From positions 3,708,294-3,772,293 of the forward strand of contig JADCRB010000043.1 in assembly GCA_021464245.1 (NCBI GenBank): a stretch of 64,000 nt of DNA. Reading direction: 5' to 3'. The notes below the pieces were generated by a model. The model was not told the DNA's origin. It saw only the letters and a list, made by a program, of their open reading frames with translations, and did no database searches. Source of the stretch: Carallia brachiata (Eukaryota > Streptophyta > Magnoliopsida > Malpighiales > Rhizophoraceae). The translations under genes were made by a program, and so were the position numbers. Below are positions 43,421 to 56,700 of the stretch, in pieces. Positions within the stretch are counted from its first letter, which is position 1, and each line of letters begins with the position of its first letter.

Positions 43421-45860
43421 TCTTTTGTTTTCCAAAATTTAAGTCTAAAGCACATATGCGGCCAAACACCATTCAAATATAATTTATTTTGTGCCAGGTG
43501 GGGCAGAAATTTCAAGATGGATCTGAAAGAAAAAATTATTTGGTCCAACGCCATACCAAATGTTCCAGCAATTTAAATAACACCATCCAGAAGAAAGCAT
43601 CTCAACGAACATAGCTGACATACAAAGACAATAATACGGATATTGATTTTTTATATAAAGAATATAACTAAGGCTGATATAAAATGATAAATGTGAGGAC
43701 TCCATGTGCTTGAAGGACTTGAGGCACTGGGAGAGGTTGGTAAGTGGGGAATGGTTGCTGTGGTTGCGGTTTAAAGTTATTACAAGAATGAAGAATCCAA
43801 TGGAGAGAGAGAGAGTAGTGATTATTAAATTTGATTCTTTGGAACTCTTGATTGTGATGGAAGGCCTGTTTGAACCATAAGTTCCGCGCACATAATAGTC
43901 ATAGTTGCTGGCTCTACTGAGAATGCAGACGGTAGTAGGCAAACTGGCATACTAATTATAGCCACAAGTTCTTTTTCACATTTATTTTTCATTAATCAAC
44001 ACCCATTATTGTTGATGATTATTATTGTCCTGATGCCCAATCAATAATTAGATTAAGTCAAGTGGGGTTCCAAGGGAACTAACTCTCAAAAGGGCTTGTT
44101 TTGGGATGCCTGATTTTTTTTTTTTTTTTCTTTCTTTGGTTGAGATTCAGCGCAGAACAGATGAACCACAAAATTTCTGCAAATTGCAGTAAACATTTTA
44201 AAAAAAAAAATCAAACTGCATTTATTTATAAAACAAAGATGACCCACTACCAGTTGGAAAAATAGATCTTGGGTGATAACGTAGGTTTCGAGGAAAGTGG
44301 AAATCTCACCTCTATCAACTTGGTTTTGGACCTTTCTATTATTTGTCCTTTTGAGCAGCAGGTCGTTTTTTAGTCTATCATTCTTGCTTGAATTGTGGGA
44401 TTGCTGCTATTCGGACAGAAACTATATCATTTGGAAATCCACAAACATCCCAACCGCAGCAGTTATCTTTCAGATACAAAATCACAGATATGATATTAGC
44501 GCAAAAGCAGGAAAATCCGAGTGTGGGGACACAGAACCTTAAACCTGCAAATAGCTATAGGGGCAATAATATGACAGAGACTAATTGAAAATTTATTTGA
44601 ATAATGCAGTGTTGGCTGTTGAATTTTACTATACCTATGGCATGCAGTTTGTCATAAGCGTGATCCCAAAATTGACCACTGTATGTCTGCTGTGTGAGTC
44701 ATTAAGCGTTATCATGAAAGATTTTTGAACTCGAGATTGTTTTACAGGACGTTCCACAGGCTCACTCCTAAACCTGTGGTGTATAGGTCGCAATGGAAGA
44801 ACTAATGCTTGTCATTCAAATGTACTCCACTTTGTTTTTAATTTGGTAGATTCGGTAGTGGTTCTCAATTGATGGCACTGGTTATTTCTCTATCTTCTTT
44901 GAGTGGCAAGCTTAGACAATGACCATCCCAGCTTGACGCCATAAGACCCTGGCTTGATAGTATCAATTTTCCCCGAACTTTATATTTCTTTTCCTTTTTT
45001 TATTAGTCCAAAAAAATAATAATAAATTAAAAGTGGTGTCTTATAGTTTTGTCGTAAAATATTCAGGGAGAACGCAAAGAAATCGAATGATTACGACATG
45101 TTTCATACCAAGCAGTGAGTCATAAGTTTAGTTTTACTAATTGACATTGACGAAATTCGAATTCTAACCACAAAATCAGAAGTTTAAATTTCTTGCCGAT
45201 CCAATCCAACGACACGAATTGGTAGTTACATGTCTTTTCTAAAATTTCCTCCAAACACTACACTGCTTCACTATCCAGCCTCTAGTCAAATGGAGATTCC
45301 TTCCATCTGTTGAACCATCCAATATGTTGTAACTTAATTCAGTCTGTGTTTTGAAACTCAGGACTGTGTGGAAATAGATCAATTGGAGTGGGATTGCTGT
45401 GTTGCTAAGGTAGATTGGTAATGTCATGGGAAGGTTGTCCCATCATTGGATACAATACTCCATGAAAGCTCTTGTGACAATCACACAAGGTATGGCTGGA
45501 TAAATTGTCACTTGGTAGCAAACCTTTTAGAGAGAAATTTGACATAAAGATGAGTTTGTTGATCTTTTTCTTGCTAGTTGAACTGGCGCCTTCCTTCTCA
45601 CATTAATTTGCCTTAATGTTTTGGTCATTTATGCGGATTTTTTTTTTTTTCGTTTCTTCGGTGCAAGGAGTTGAATTTTAAATATTCAAATTAAGAGTTC
45701 AATTATCCTATCACCAGATCACACGATTGGTGGCATTAGTGTGGGGTACTATTGTTTAGTTAAACAAAAGACTTGTTTTTAATATGTTTTTCTGTGCATG
45801 GAAAATGAAAATGGAGCTGCCTGTGTTTTTCACAAGAAATTATAGTGAGCGGTGAGTATA
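43421..45860. other. Intergenic region without a recognised gene
   Basis: A 152-codon minus-strand frame (43,484-43,942) predicts one membrane-spanning stretch but has no known domain and little gene-like context. 44,100-44,600 and 44,600-45,860 show nothing further. A degenerate antisense SINE may lie at 45,645-45,750. Confidence 0.35.
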
Positions 45861-45863
45861 ACA

Positions 45864-46316
45864 GTCTGTTTGGATACTGGAAAAACGGCGGGAAAGAATC
45901 AAATGGGAAAGAAAATAACCTAAAAAGGACCAATTCTCATGCTTAGCCAAACAAAGTAAAGAAACGGTGTGGAATTGGTAAGAAAAGTAATTGTGGGACT
46001 TGCTGATGAGAAAGAAGGGAGAAAGTTGTTGACACACTCGATAAACAAGTACTTTTTAAGCCAAATCATTAATTTGCCTTTAATAAAAATGCTGGGTAAA
46101 TGTTAATAAAAAAAGTTAAGGACTAAAACTGTTATCTAGTACATATAATTTTTCTTTCTCTCTATTTTTTTTATTATATCTAAATAATAAATTTATGTTC
46201 TCTATCACTTTCCTTCTCACATATTTTTAACATATCCAAATAACAAATTTATTTTCTTTCCATCACTTTCTTTTCCATTACTTTTTCTTTCACCCTTTTT
46301 TAAATCCAAACACACC
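45864..46316. mobile_element. Possible MITE with GTTTGGAT ends
   Basis: Left end 'gtctgtttggata' (45864), right end 'atccaaacacacc' (46304-46316): inverted repeats of a common plant MITE type. Interior has many 'tatccaaataa' sub-motifs. The target duplication is unclear (ATAA on both sides at best). Confidence 0.45.
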
Positions 46317-46799
46317 ATAAAGCATGGGGGAACTTGATGAAAAGGCCACTTTTCTTGTGGGCTTGGAAATGGGGGACTTGAGAGGCCCATCCAAGATTCA
46401 TCTATTCTGGGCCTCAAGGCACGAAATTAAGCAGCCTCAAAAATATAAATCAGATGCACCGGCCCAAAAGCAAAACCTTAATATATTATTTCGCATTGCA
46501 TTTTGTTTGTTTTTCGAAAAGATTTCTTTTTTTTTTCCCCGGAAACTTATATTTGCACCATGCAAAGAAAAATTTATGTTATAAAATAAATTAAATATTA
46601 GTATAATTTGAATAATTATTTGACATTAATTCTATTACAATAGTAACCAATAAAAATTTAAACTAAATTTTTTAGATTTTTATTTTGAGTACAAGCAAGT
46701 CTATGAGAATTAAATTTAATAAAGAATTTTATTGTTGCTTTTTTAATTTAAAAATCTTACGTTCAAATCAAAGGAAGGAAAAAAAAGTTTGGAGAAGAA

Positions 46800-47540
46800 T
46801 CTAAATATGTCTCTTAATTCTTGTGGAATTAAGATTTAGTATCTTTAAAATAAAAACTCGTAATTTTTGTGGTATTATAATTTGATCTCTTTAATATAAA
46901 AAAAATTATAATCCTTGTGGAATTATTATTTGATGTTCTTTAATATAAAAACTCCTAATTCCTAATTCTTTTGGTATTAGAATTTGATATCTTTGTTATT
47001 AAAAATTCATAATACTTGTGGAATTAGGATTTGATATATTTGATATAAAAATACCTAATTTTTGTGGAATGAGGATGTGAAATCTTTAATGTAAAAATTT
47101 CAAATCCTTATGGAATTAGGGTTTAATATATTTAATACAAAAACTCTTAACCCTTATAAAATTAGGATTTGATATTTTCAATATAAAAACTTTTAATTCT
47201 CGTTGAATTAAGATTTGACATCTTTAATCTAAATACTCTTAATCCTTTTGTCATTAGGATTTGAAATCTTTGATAAAAAAATTAATAATATTTGTGGAAT
47301 TTAGTTTGACATATTTAATATAAAAATTCTTGATTCTATAATATCAATATTCGATATTTTTTATACGAACCTCCATTATAAGGGAAAAAAAAAGTTTAGA
47401 CAAGAATGTTAGTATATATCCTTATGTTTGTAGTATTAGCATTTAATATTTTCAATTTAAAAATTCTTAATTTTTGTGACATTAGAATATCAAATTTCAT
47501 ATAAATATTACACTATGAAAACAAAAAAGAAAATGTTGAT
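46800..47540 (+). repeat. Degenerate ~45-60 bp minisatellite
   Basis: About 12 imperfect copies of 'cttgtggaattaggatttgat' type plus 'atctttaatataaaaac'. The units vary in length and are AT-rich, with no coding meaning. It ends about 400 bp before the next gene. Confidence 0.7.
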
Positions 47541-47944
47541 GAAGAATCTTTGGATATTTTCTAATTCTTGTGATTTTTTTTTGGAGAAACTGGGATGTAA
47601 TATTTTTTGATGTAAGAAACTCCATCCCTTATAACTTGTTGCTGTTTTTTTTTTTTTTTTAACAAAAAAATTAGAAAACTATGATTTATTTTCTAAAACA
47701 ATAAATTGGAATTTTCTTCGACTGTCATCACAGATAAGTTCGCACTGGTTCAACCAAAGAAAGTACAAAATCCGCCCAGAGCGTCTCTTTCCAGTTCGCT
47801 GTCCCTGTCGCTTTCTTGTCTGTCATTAGCTTCTTACAACAACAAAGCCCAACGCCAAACTCAGAAACCCCCTCTAAACCCTCTCTCCTTTTCTCTGTTT
47901 TCCTTTTTTTTTTTTTTATTTATAATAATTTTATTGAAGTTTCA

Positions 47945-50900
47945 ATGGAATCTCTATCAAGCTCAGTGCTTTCCTCAAGATTCCCAGAAACACACCCAGT
48001 TCTAAGCACCCCATCTTCTTCCTCCTCTTCTTCCCCTTACTTTTCAATCAAAACACCAAGTAAGCGAATTGGGTCTCTCAAATTCGCCGAAACTTCTCGT
48101 TTTCCTTCCTTTCGCATTCAGGCTCTGGCTCCCGAGGTGTCCGGCGGAGAGAGTGAAGATCAAAAGCCGCCTCTTGATAATGGGTTTGCCCTTTTTTCTG
48201 ACGAGTCTTTGTCTTTGTCTCCGGTAATTTTATCATAACCTAACCTGTTATCAGTATATATGTATTTGTTAAGAGCCAATTTTTTGTTAAGTTTATTTTT
48301 CTGGTGAGGAAATTCATTGATAAAGTGCGAGAAAAGTGAATCTTAAATGCATGTTGGGGATGCCTTTTTCTTTTTATTTTATTATAATGTTTATAATTTT
48401 GGTAATTGAAGCACATTAGGTTGGAAAGCGAGTACTTTTTGGAGAGTCTGTGAAAGGGTTTGCAATAAGAGTGCGGGAAAGAGGAGAATTTATATGTTAT
48501 TGGTGGTGTTCTTAACTCGTTGAAGCCATCTTATAGTAGTGTATAATGACAAAAGGATCTTTAGCGCAAGTACAGAGGAATTGTATAGTGAGAATTTAAC
48601 GTTGTAAACGGGAGTTCCAAAATCTAAATTTGGCAGTACCCGCTGGTATATTTCTGGAACTTCTCTATTTTAAAGTCAGTTTGGGCATACAGCTTCATAA
48701 TCTAATGTTTATTGTCATGGTTATGAGGTTTCCATTACAAATAACTCATGGCCGGGATTAGGGGACAAATGGTTGTTCTCCTCCATTCTGTGAACTAATG
48801 TTCTTGAGTTTCCTAGATACTTTTTTCTTTTTAAATTATCAGTTTGGAAGTATGCCACATTGTTGGAGACTACATGAAAAGTTTTTTTTTTTTTTTTCAA
48901 ATTTTTAAATCACAATCGATCCATTGAAGCGGTTTAGGAGATGCAGAACTGCACCACAGCGTTATTATTTTTATCTCAAGATATGGAAATTTGTGGGTTG
49001 TGGGTATTGTTTTCTTTGATAAAAATCAACTGCCTGCCACATGATATTTGAATATTTTTTCCTTGAGGTAGAAAATTAATGGATATATCAGATGGCCACT
49101 TTGGCTTGGTAGTTATGGCCTTTCTCATGTCTTGAAGGATTTAGAGAAAAATCAAAATGGTGAAAAAGACAAAGACAAAGAAATAAATGTGGAAACACCT
49201 CCAGTAGTCCCGCATGGAAGTGGATCAAGTGGGGGCACCAGAGCTGGGCTTTTTAGAACACCAATTTCTGGCGGAGTGCAGAGTGCAACCTCTGCTCATG
49301 GCTTACCTCGTCCAGCCTTGGCTGTCCGCAATCTGATGGAGCAGGTAGAGGCTATTTTTAGGTGTGAAATCACCTATTGCAATGTGTCTCTTGATTTATG
49401 TGCTTCATGTAGGCTCCTCAAACCTTTCTTTCTTTGTATTCAAGGCCAGATTTGCTCATCTGTGCACTGTCATGTCCCGTATGCACCATCGGCGACAAGG
49501 ATATCCATTTGGTTCCCTGGTAGATTTTGCACCAGATTCAACAGGCCGTAAGTTGTAAAATTTTAGTGTCTAAGTGATGCGTGTGCTTTTTTTCTCCTTA
49601 CAAGAAAGTTGTTACACATTATATGACAGGATGCATTTCTCATTTTTTGTGGCTTTTTGTGCAATGTAGGATTCTCTTGACCTGTTTTCCATAAAATAAT
49701 TGCATTTTCATCACCGCAGAGTTGGATATTTGTCTGCCAAACCTAATTTTTGATGCTTTAGTCTGTTAACAATATAGACTTGGTGTTTGTATAAGAACTG
49801 TGCTAGGTTTCTTATTGAATGGGAGTTTAGTGTTGCCTTTAACTCTGTGTATCGGTAATGTAACTGGGAGCTTATGCGTGAATGCCTACGGCACAATTAA
49901 CTTTCATTTCCTCTTACTCTTTTCAGATCCAATATTTTCATTTTCACCATTGGCAATCCACACAAGAAACTTGTTAGCAGACCCTAGATGCACACTTGTG
50001 GTGCAGGTGATGTATCTCTGCTGTTTTATTCTTCGAAAATCTGGTTTGGGTTGTTCTTTGTTGTGGATTTTCCTGACAGTGAGGTTTCTTAGATACCTGG
50101 CTGGAGTGGATTATCGAATGCAAGGGTGACAATCTTTGGTGATGTGTACCCACTTCCAGAAGATCAACAGGCAATTACCTCTCTCTCTCCCTCTCACGGA
50201 CCCACAAGTGCTTGGAATATGATTTTTTGGATGCCTTGAAGTGTTAGGCTTTTTTGCTTCCCTTCTTCTCAAATGAAATGACCATGGGCCATCATCCATG
50301 GAGTCCATTTGCTCATCTGATGGGATATCTTTGGTGTTTTCTTGAAAGCTTTTAGTGATATTTATGGTTACTTTTTAACCCAGTTGGGAAATTACCTTCA
50401 TTCATGGCCTTGTTGTATGGCTAAACCAATTACCTTCATTCATGGCCTTGTTATCTGTTTTCTTAAACAGATAACAAATTGCATGTTAGAATTTGCTCCA
50501 ATTGGTGGGGTAAAACATGCACCTGCCCCTAGCTTTTAAATTCTTGTTTCTGCTGCAGATGATTTTATTTTTATGTTATGGTTACGAAGACCATGCCTTG
50601 TAATGTTATCAGGAGTGGGCTCACAAGCAATATATAGCAAAGCATCAACAAGGGCCTTCCCAGCAGTGGGGGAATTTCTACTATTTTAGAATGCAGAATA
50701 TAAGGTTTGTTTCTGGCATGTTAAAGTTCATTGGACATTGATTGTTGTTTTTTTTTTTTCAGAAAAATTATTCAAGCAAGTTTCAATGTCTTCGAAAATG
50801 TGAAAAGAGTAGAACTGACTCATTCTGCCTTCATTGTCAGTGACATATATTTTATTGGTGGGTTTGGCACCGTTGCTTGGGTTGATGTGAAGGAATATGA

Positions 50901-52297
50901 GGCCCTTCACCCTGATAAGATTGCTGTCGATGGTGGGGAGCAAAATCTCAAGGTGACCTTATGGACTTTTAAGGATTTTGATTTGTTTTTGATGCTTGTA
51001 TAATAAGAGTCATCTATGGTTTCATAGAGTCTTTTCCCTTTGTTTTCATTTTTCTTTTTTTTATAATTTTGTCTTCTTGTTCTACGTGTGAATTCTTTTA
51101 AATTCTGATTTTGGACTTTCTTCCATTATGATTGTTTAATCAACAAAAGCTGAAACATACCTAGTTACTTTAGCATGTTTGGTCTTAATATGTTGAGTTC
51201 TATTTGAATTCTACATTGGCAATTTTTTTTGAAAGACAATTTTTGTGACTCTGAGGTGAATGGCAGGCCACAAAAGCAGTGGTTGTTGCTATATGGGATA
51301 TATTGTGACGGAAAAAGAATCCGGCCATTTGCGTATGGTTTGGAGCTTGAGTTGATGGAAGCTTGATCAAATTCATTTGTTGCAATAACAATTGCACAAT
51401 TTTGTTAGCACATTTAGTAATAATCCGAAATTCACAATGGGGTTGAATTATTTGTAAATATCTTGAAAGCTAGTTTTTGTTAGACATCTATGTCGGGGTC
51501 CATTAACCGTTATAGGTTTTATTCTCCGTTACACCTCAGTTCTTGGTTAAGTAAACTGAATGACATTTGAATTTCTTGGTTAAGGCATTTGAAGACGCCC
51601 ATAGTCAAGCTTGAGACAAACTGTTATCAAACCAAGTCTGAGCATTCAGAAAATTGAACCCTATTGCATTACTGCTTCCTTCACAGCCTTGTACCCTACC
51701 TACCAGATGGCTTAAATACGTCGTGTTTTTATGGGTCCTGAGCCCCTCCATGCATGCTCTTGTTTCCTGCTTCTTCTTGTTCTCTTCCTTTATCACTTAT
51801 GGGCTTTTTGAGGTTTGAAGAACAGAATATTTCGCATTATGTCCAAATAGTGTTGCAACGTATCAGTGATAATAAGAGTTGATGATATCCTACCTTGAGC
51901 TTGATTGATTTGGAATTACCATTTGTTACAGGAACTGAATGCAATATTCTCAAAGCCCCTTAAGGAGCTCTTGTCCGCTGAAATGGAGGTAGACGATGCT
52001 GCTTTCATATCCATAGACAGTAAAGGAACTGATATCCGGGTGCGTCAAGGTGCACAGGTAATTTTTCCGGTCAACAAACTTACCACAGTCTCTCTATTTA
52101 GTTTTCAGTTGTTCAGTTTCTAGGTGCTGATGGTTATGGGTTTGTTCTTTTTTTTCTTTTCTTTTTTCTTCTTCTCGTAGTTCAACATACAAAGGTTATC
52201 ATTCGAGGAGGGCAACGCTATTGAAACATTAGAGGAAGCCAAGGCTGCTCTATGGAAACTAATAAATAAAGGCCAAGTATACAGTTTGCAGAAATAA
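47945..52297 (+). CDS. Plastid FMN-binding split-barrel protein with DUF2470 (PNPOx family), nine exons
   Basis: Exons: 47945-48223, 49138-49344, 49445-49547, 49927-50006, 50093-50170, 50613-50704, 50841-50952, 51932-52057, 52181-52297; 397 residues, fully in frame. The N-terminus is Ser-rich with few acids, a likely chloroplast transit peptide (residues 1-55). The barrel includes ARFAHLCTVMSRMHHRRQ, PFGSLVDFAPD, PIFSFSPLAIHTRNL, DPRCTLVVQ and IYFIGGFGTVAWVD. The C-terminal DUF2470 domain starts ELNAIFSKPLKELL and ends VYSLQK. It matches the Arabidopsis At1g51560/At3g21140 type, relatives of the heme oxygenase-like HugZ fold and of the glutamyl-tRNA reductase-binding protein; exact substrate unknown. 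Two oddities: the fifth intron begins GC (CAG|GCAATT), and exon 7 has a second acceptor 78 nt upstream that stays in frame. Confidence 0.88.
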
Positions 52298-53715
52298 TAG
52301 TTTTCTGTCTTCTCTACCTTTCTTCCCTTAGAACGTCAGCCAAGACGATGAATGAATTTGAGCTTGTGGCTTTCTCTTCATTGAAGAGACTTCCTTCTTG
52401 TAATTCCTCAGGGTTGATATCAGAAATGAAAAACGGGGGATAAACCCCACTTTAATAATGCATGATGCAAAAATGACTGAGAAACCAGCAAAAATCACAA
52501 GGATTCTTTCTTTTGGATTTGGACCTTTCGGATTTGGAAATGAAAAAGGTGGAAGCTTTTTCTAACCGAAACATTTGTACAATCCTGGCCTTGAATTTCC
52601 AACTCCTCTGCAGTAGCCCAAGTAAGTTACTTATACCAGAACATCCAAACCTATAAATTTGTACACTCAATTTATACTCATTGCAAGGGTTTTATGGATT
52701 AGCATCATGTAGAAAATTTTCTTTTTCATCTTTTATATCTTTCTTTTTTCTTTTTTGAACAATAAAAGAAAATTGTCGCATGCATGTTGGTCATTGGATA
52801 TATAAGTCAAGATCAAAGTAATTCTCATATGTAGCACTGCATTCAATCATTTTTAAAGGGGTATACTCACCATCTAAATACTAGTGGAGGTAGTATAACT
52901 CTACCATTGAAGACTATAACGATTGTTGAGTTTAAAATTTAATGCCGCATTACTGCCTTTTCCCAAATAAACACCTAAACGGACACCCAACTATTTATCA
53001 TAAGAGGTACGGACGCAAAAATTTGAATTTAAATCGTTAATGTAGAGCACATACCAACTTGTTATCGAGTTATTGCTTCTTTGAGTGATTTTTTCATCTT
53101 TAATATCTTTTCTCTTTTTTTTTGGACGAATTCTTTTTTTTTTTTTTTTTAACGAATTCATCTTTAATATCTAAGATTTCACAGCATCATTACTTTCAGA
53201 TAACAGTATAGGTGCAACAGTGCACATTGCACAAACAACCTTGCACACAGAAATTCTAGAAGTTGTGGCATAATTACAAGCGGTAGACAAGATCCAAATT
53301 TCGGATTCCTCCAATGTAAATATATTTTTGGGCGGTAAGGATTTTGTCCGAGGAATGTGACTGAACGCCACCAGCATTCATTTTTTACGATAACACCTCT
53401 ACTTTTTGTAATAACACAAAGAAATACATCTGATTATTTTTTTGTTACAAAAAATAGAAGCATTGTTGCTAAACATTAAGGCATGGCTGCATTTAAGCGC
53501 ATCCTCGAGCGCCTCCTCATTTAGTGCTGTAATTTTTTTGATATATTTTATATGTTACAACACTGCAAAGTGGGACCTGGAAACTCCCCTCGTTCATCGA
53601 TATACACTGGAGAATTCATATGCAAGATGCTACAAGTACGAAAAACTGGTTTAATAACAAAATAGTAATTGTTAGTTAGGAAGAATAATCTCATCAAAGA
53701 ATGAACAAATGTTGG
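52298..53715. other. Convergent intergenic region
   Basis: 3' ends of the split-barrel and kelch genes face each other. 52,870-53,090 is a dispersed repeat related to 250-440. T-rich tracts at 53,110-53,150. No gene seen. Confidence 0.5.
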
Positions 53716-56700
53716 TCATGAGTTCAATTTCAATTTGGTTCGCCACATTTCTGCAATGACCTTCCTTGGCGCTGGATCATCCGGTCCTTTGTCTCGCTGA
53801 CCGGATGTGAAGTACAGCCATCCATTCCAGAAGCCCACCAATGTAGTTTTCACACGGAATGGAAGCTTTCCAATTACTGACCACTTCTGCACAATTTAGG
53901 TAATCACCAAAATTATATAATTTTATCCCAATTCAACTAGTGTGCATGTATGCAGACAATTTCTGTAAACATGTTTAGCTATAAGTATCTTCAATGACAA
54001 AACCAACCATGCATTTCAAGTTAGTGGTTACAAATTGGAACAAGAATCCATACCAGCTTATTTAAGTCAAACTGGAAGATTTCACCATTCAGGACCATCT
54101 TTTTAGTTACAGGGTGCTTATCTGTGGTGCCCCCAGCAATAACAATAGAATTATTAACAACTGCCCAAGCAAATTCTATGTGAGAATCAGGCTTTGGCAT
54201 AGAAGGTAAAACCTTCCACTTCATATCGTCATCTAGCATGTACACTTCACCATATACTACCTGAGACAAAATACAAAAATGAGGTAAAGAAACATTTAAC
54301 TTAAAGGTCGATTTCAGTACTAAACGCAGACTCAAGTTGAAATCACAAGAGAATTGTCACATCATGCAAAGTAGTTTTATTACAGGCAGTTTGAAAACCA
54401 AAATTATTAACATCACACATTACATTGTATCCAATGACCTGTATAATGTCTTATAATTGCCACAACATTCAACAAGATGACTGCATTGATGAGAATGTCA
54501 GTGGTTGGAACTTGGAATTAACTAAGAAATGGGAAGTGCTTTATTATGGAAATAAATGACACAGAAGTGACATATGTGCATGTCAACAATACTTCGTCCA
54601 GTTCTTCCCAAGGATGGGTTAGTAGAAAATGTCTCATGTTGCGATCCCTTTGAAACTTTAGCAGAATACCAGCCCCAAAAAACAACATGGCAACACTCAC
54701 CAAAGAAATGAAATTTTATTCAACAACCTTCTCCTCAATTTGTGGGGAAAATTAGTGAAACCACTGAAAAAATCATTAAATTATAGTTCACAATATTAGA
54801 TTAATAAAGCTGATAGTGCCACTTTGACTGATGGTAAATGTCCGTGACGACAATGGTGACACAAATGCCTAATTGAAGTATCATGCTGTATAGCTCATAC
54901 ACAATGTTTGGTCATCAAGCACAATGAATGGAAATCACTATCTAAGTAAGCTTACCTCATTCCTCCTAGAACACTTAAAGATAGGTGATCCAGGCTTAGC
55001 CATAAAATCACCTTCTTGACCACCTATGACAAACAGTCGATCATCCACCACAATACAAGCCCTGCATAATGACAAAACAGGAAGAAACACGAAATATTGA
55101 TGCAGTGCCATTAGTGTTGCCTTATTTAAACTGTTAACGTAGTAAGTATTTCTTTCAATTAGTCTAACAAAGGAAGACCCAAGTTGACTTGGGAATTTTT
55201 AGTTAGGAAGGGTTTTGAGCAATCAGGTCTCAACTTCAACATAGTGCACAAAAGAATGGAATGGAAAGAAAAGATTCATGCACCCAATCCCAATTAAATT
55301 TGGGATTAAGGCACTGTTGTTGCCATTGTTTTAGTTGTAGCCTATCAAAGGAAGCAATGTTCCAATGAACAACCCCTCCATCCACTCAAAACTAGGAAAA
55401 CTATGGCCCTCTAAATGGTATCCCATAGAACGTTGCCATGTGATTATCAGATTAAATACACATATTAACATGCACATAAAGACCACCTCTCTTTGCATAT
55501 TAATAATTGAAACCTCCCTGCCCCCCCCCCCCCCCCCAAATAAAAAAGACCAGGGGAAAAAAATTCTAGAAGTGCAGTGCTCAAAAAATTTGTTCATTGC
55601 AGCATCACAGAGGTGAATGAATTGTAAGAGGTATGCTGCTCGCCGAGAGGAATAAGTGCTAAAATATTGGAGAAGCAATATTTAGTTAACAACATGAATA
55701 GTGCAAAATACTTCTTTGATATGTGACCCATCAAATTTCTGCAAATACGGTTACTAATTGCAATAAACCTGAATATACAATTAAAAGATTTTCAGTGCAG
55801 GACAAAATAATTGGAAATTGCAAGTAATGTCGGATGGTCTGCAAACCTATGAGGTCCTCCACGGGGTATGGGTATTTCAGTCCTCCACTCCCTTTCTAAA
55901 GGTTTGCCATCCTTTACAGCAAGACTCCAATGTTCCAATGCTGGAGTGTGCCGATTCTCTTTGCTGCCGCCCATTACATGGAGTCTACCTCTCCAAAGTG
56001 TGGTAGCTGGAGCATACCTGAGGAAGTCATACTAAAACTCTTCATTAAAAGAGAAGAAAAAATCATGAAGTATAAACTAATGAAGCTTAAATGCATTTGG
56101 AGCCATCACATTGCAGGGTCAATTTAGTACCACATAGACAAAGTCTATGATAAGCAACCAGGGAAGGACTCTCTTGCATGATTCCTTAGCCTATTTTCGA
56201 AAAGATAAACGCAGTTAAGATGCAGCTAAATAGTGCACAAGGATAGGATATGGTGCAACAAAATGCAGTAACACAGGAGTGTAGATCAATAAAATGGAGC
56301 TCCATTAACTAGTCAGTCGTTTGGAGCAAACAGTTGTAATTCATTGACAGAAAATTGAACAAGGCAACACAACAATGGCATACAAATCATTTTACCCTGC
56401 ACATACCTAGGAACTGGTAAAGGTGGCATGTCCTGCCATTTCTTTGTCTCAGTATCTAGGACAAAAGTATGTGCTGTAGGACCTCTGCATTGTGGACCAT
56501 ATTGACCAGTGACTACATAAATATATCTCCCATCAGTCACCATTCCCAAGTGTGAATGTGCCATTTCTTTAGGCATATCAAATCTCCCTCCCCACGTGTT
56601 GTCAGTAAAATTGTATATATCAACGTGTGAATGTACCTATACAGCATAAATAAGGACAAACATAAACCATAAGATAACATCTCAAATGAACTTAAGTCCT

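Noticed and set aside
43484..43942. 152-codon minus-strand frame with one hydrophobic stretch
   Set aside because: No recognisable family, no promoter or splice context; kept only as a note in the spacer entry.
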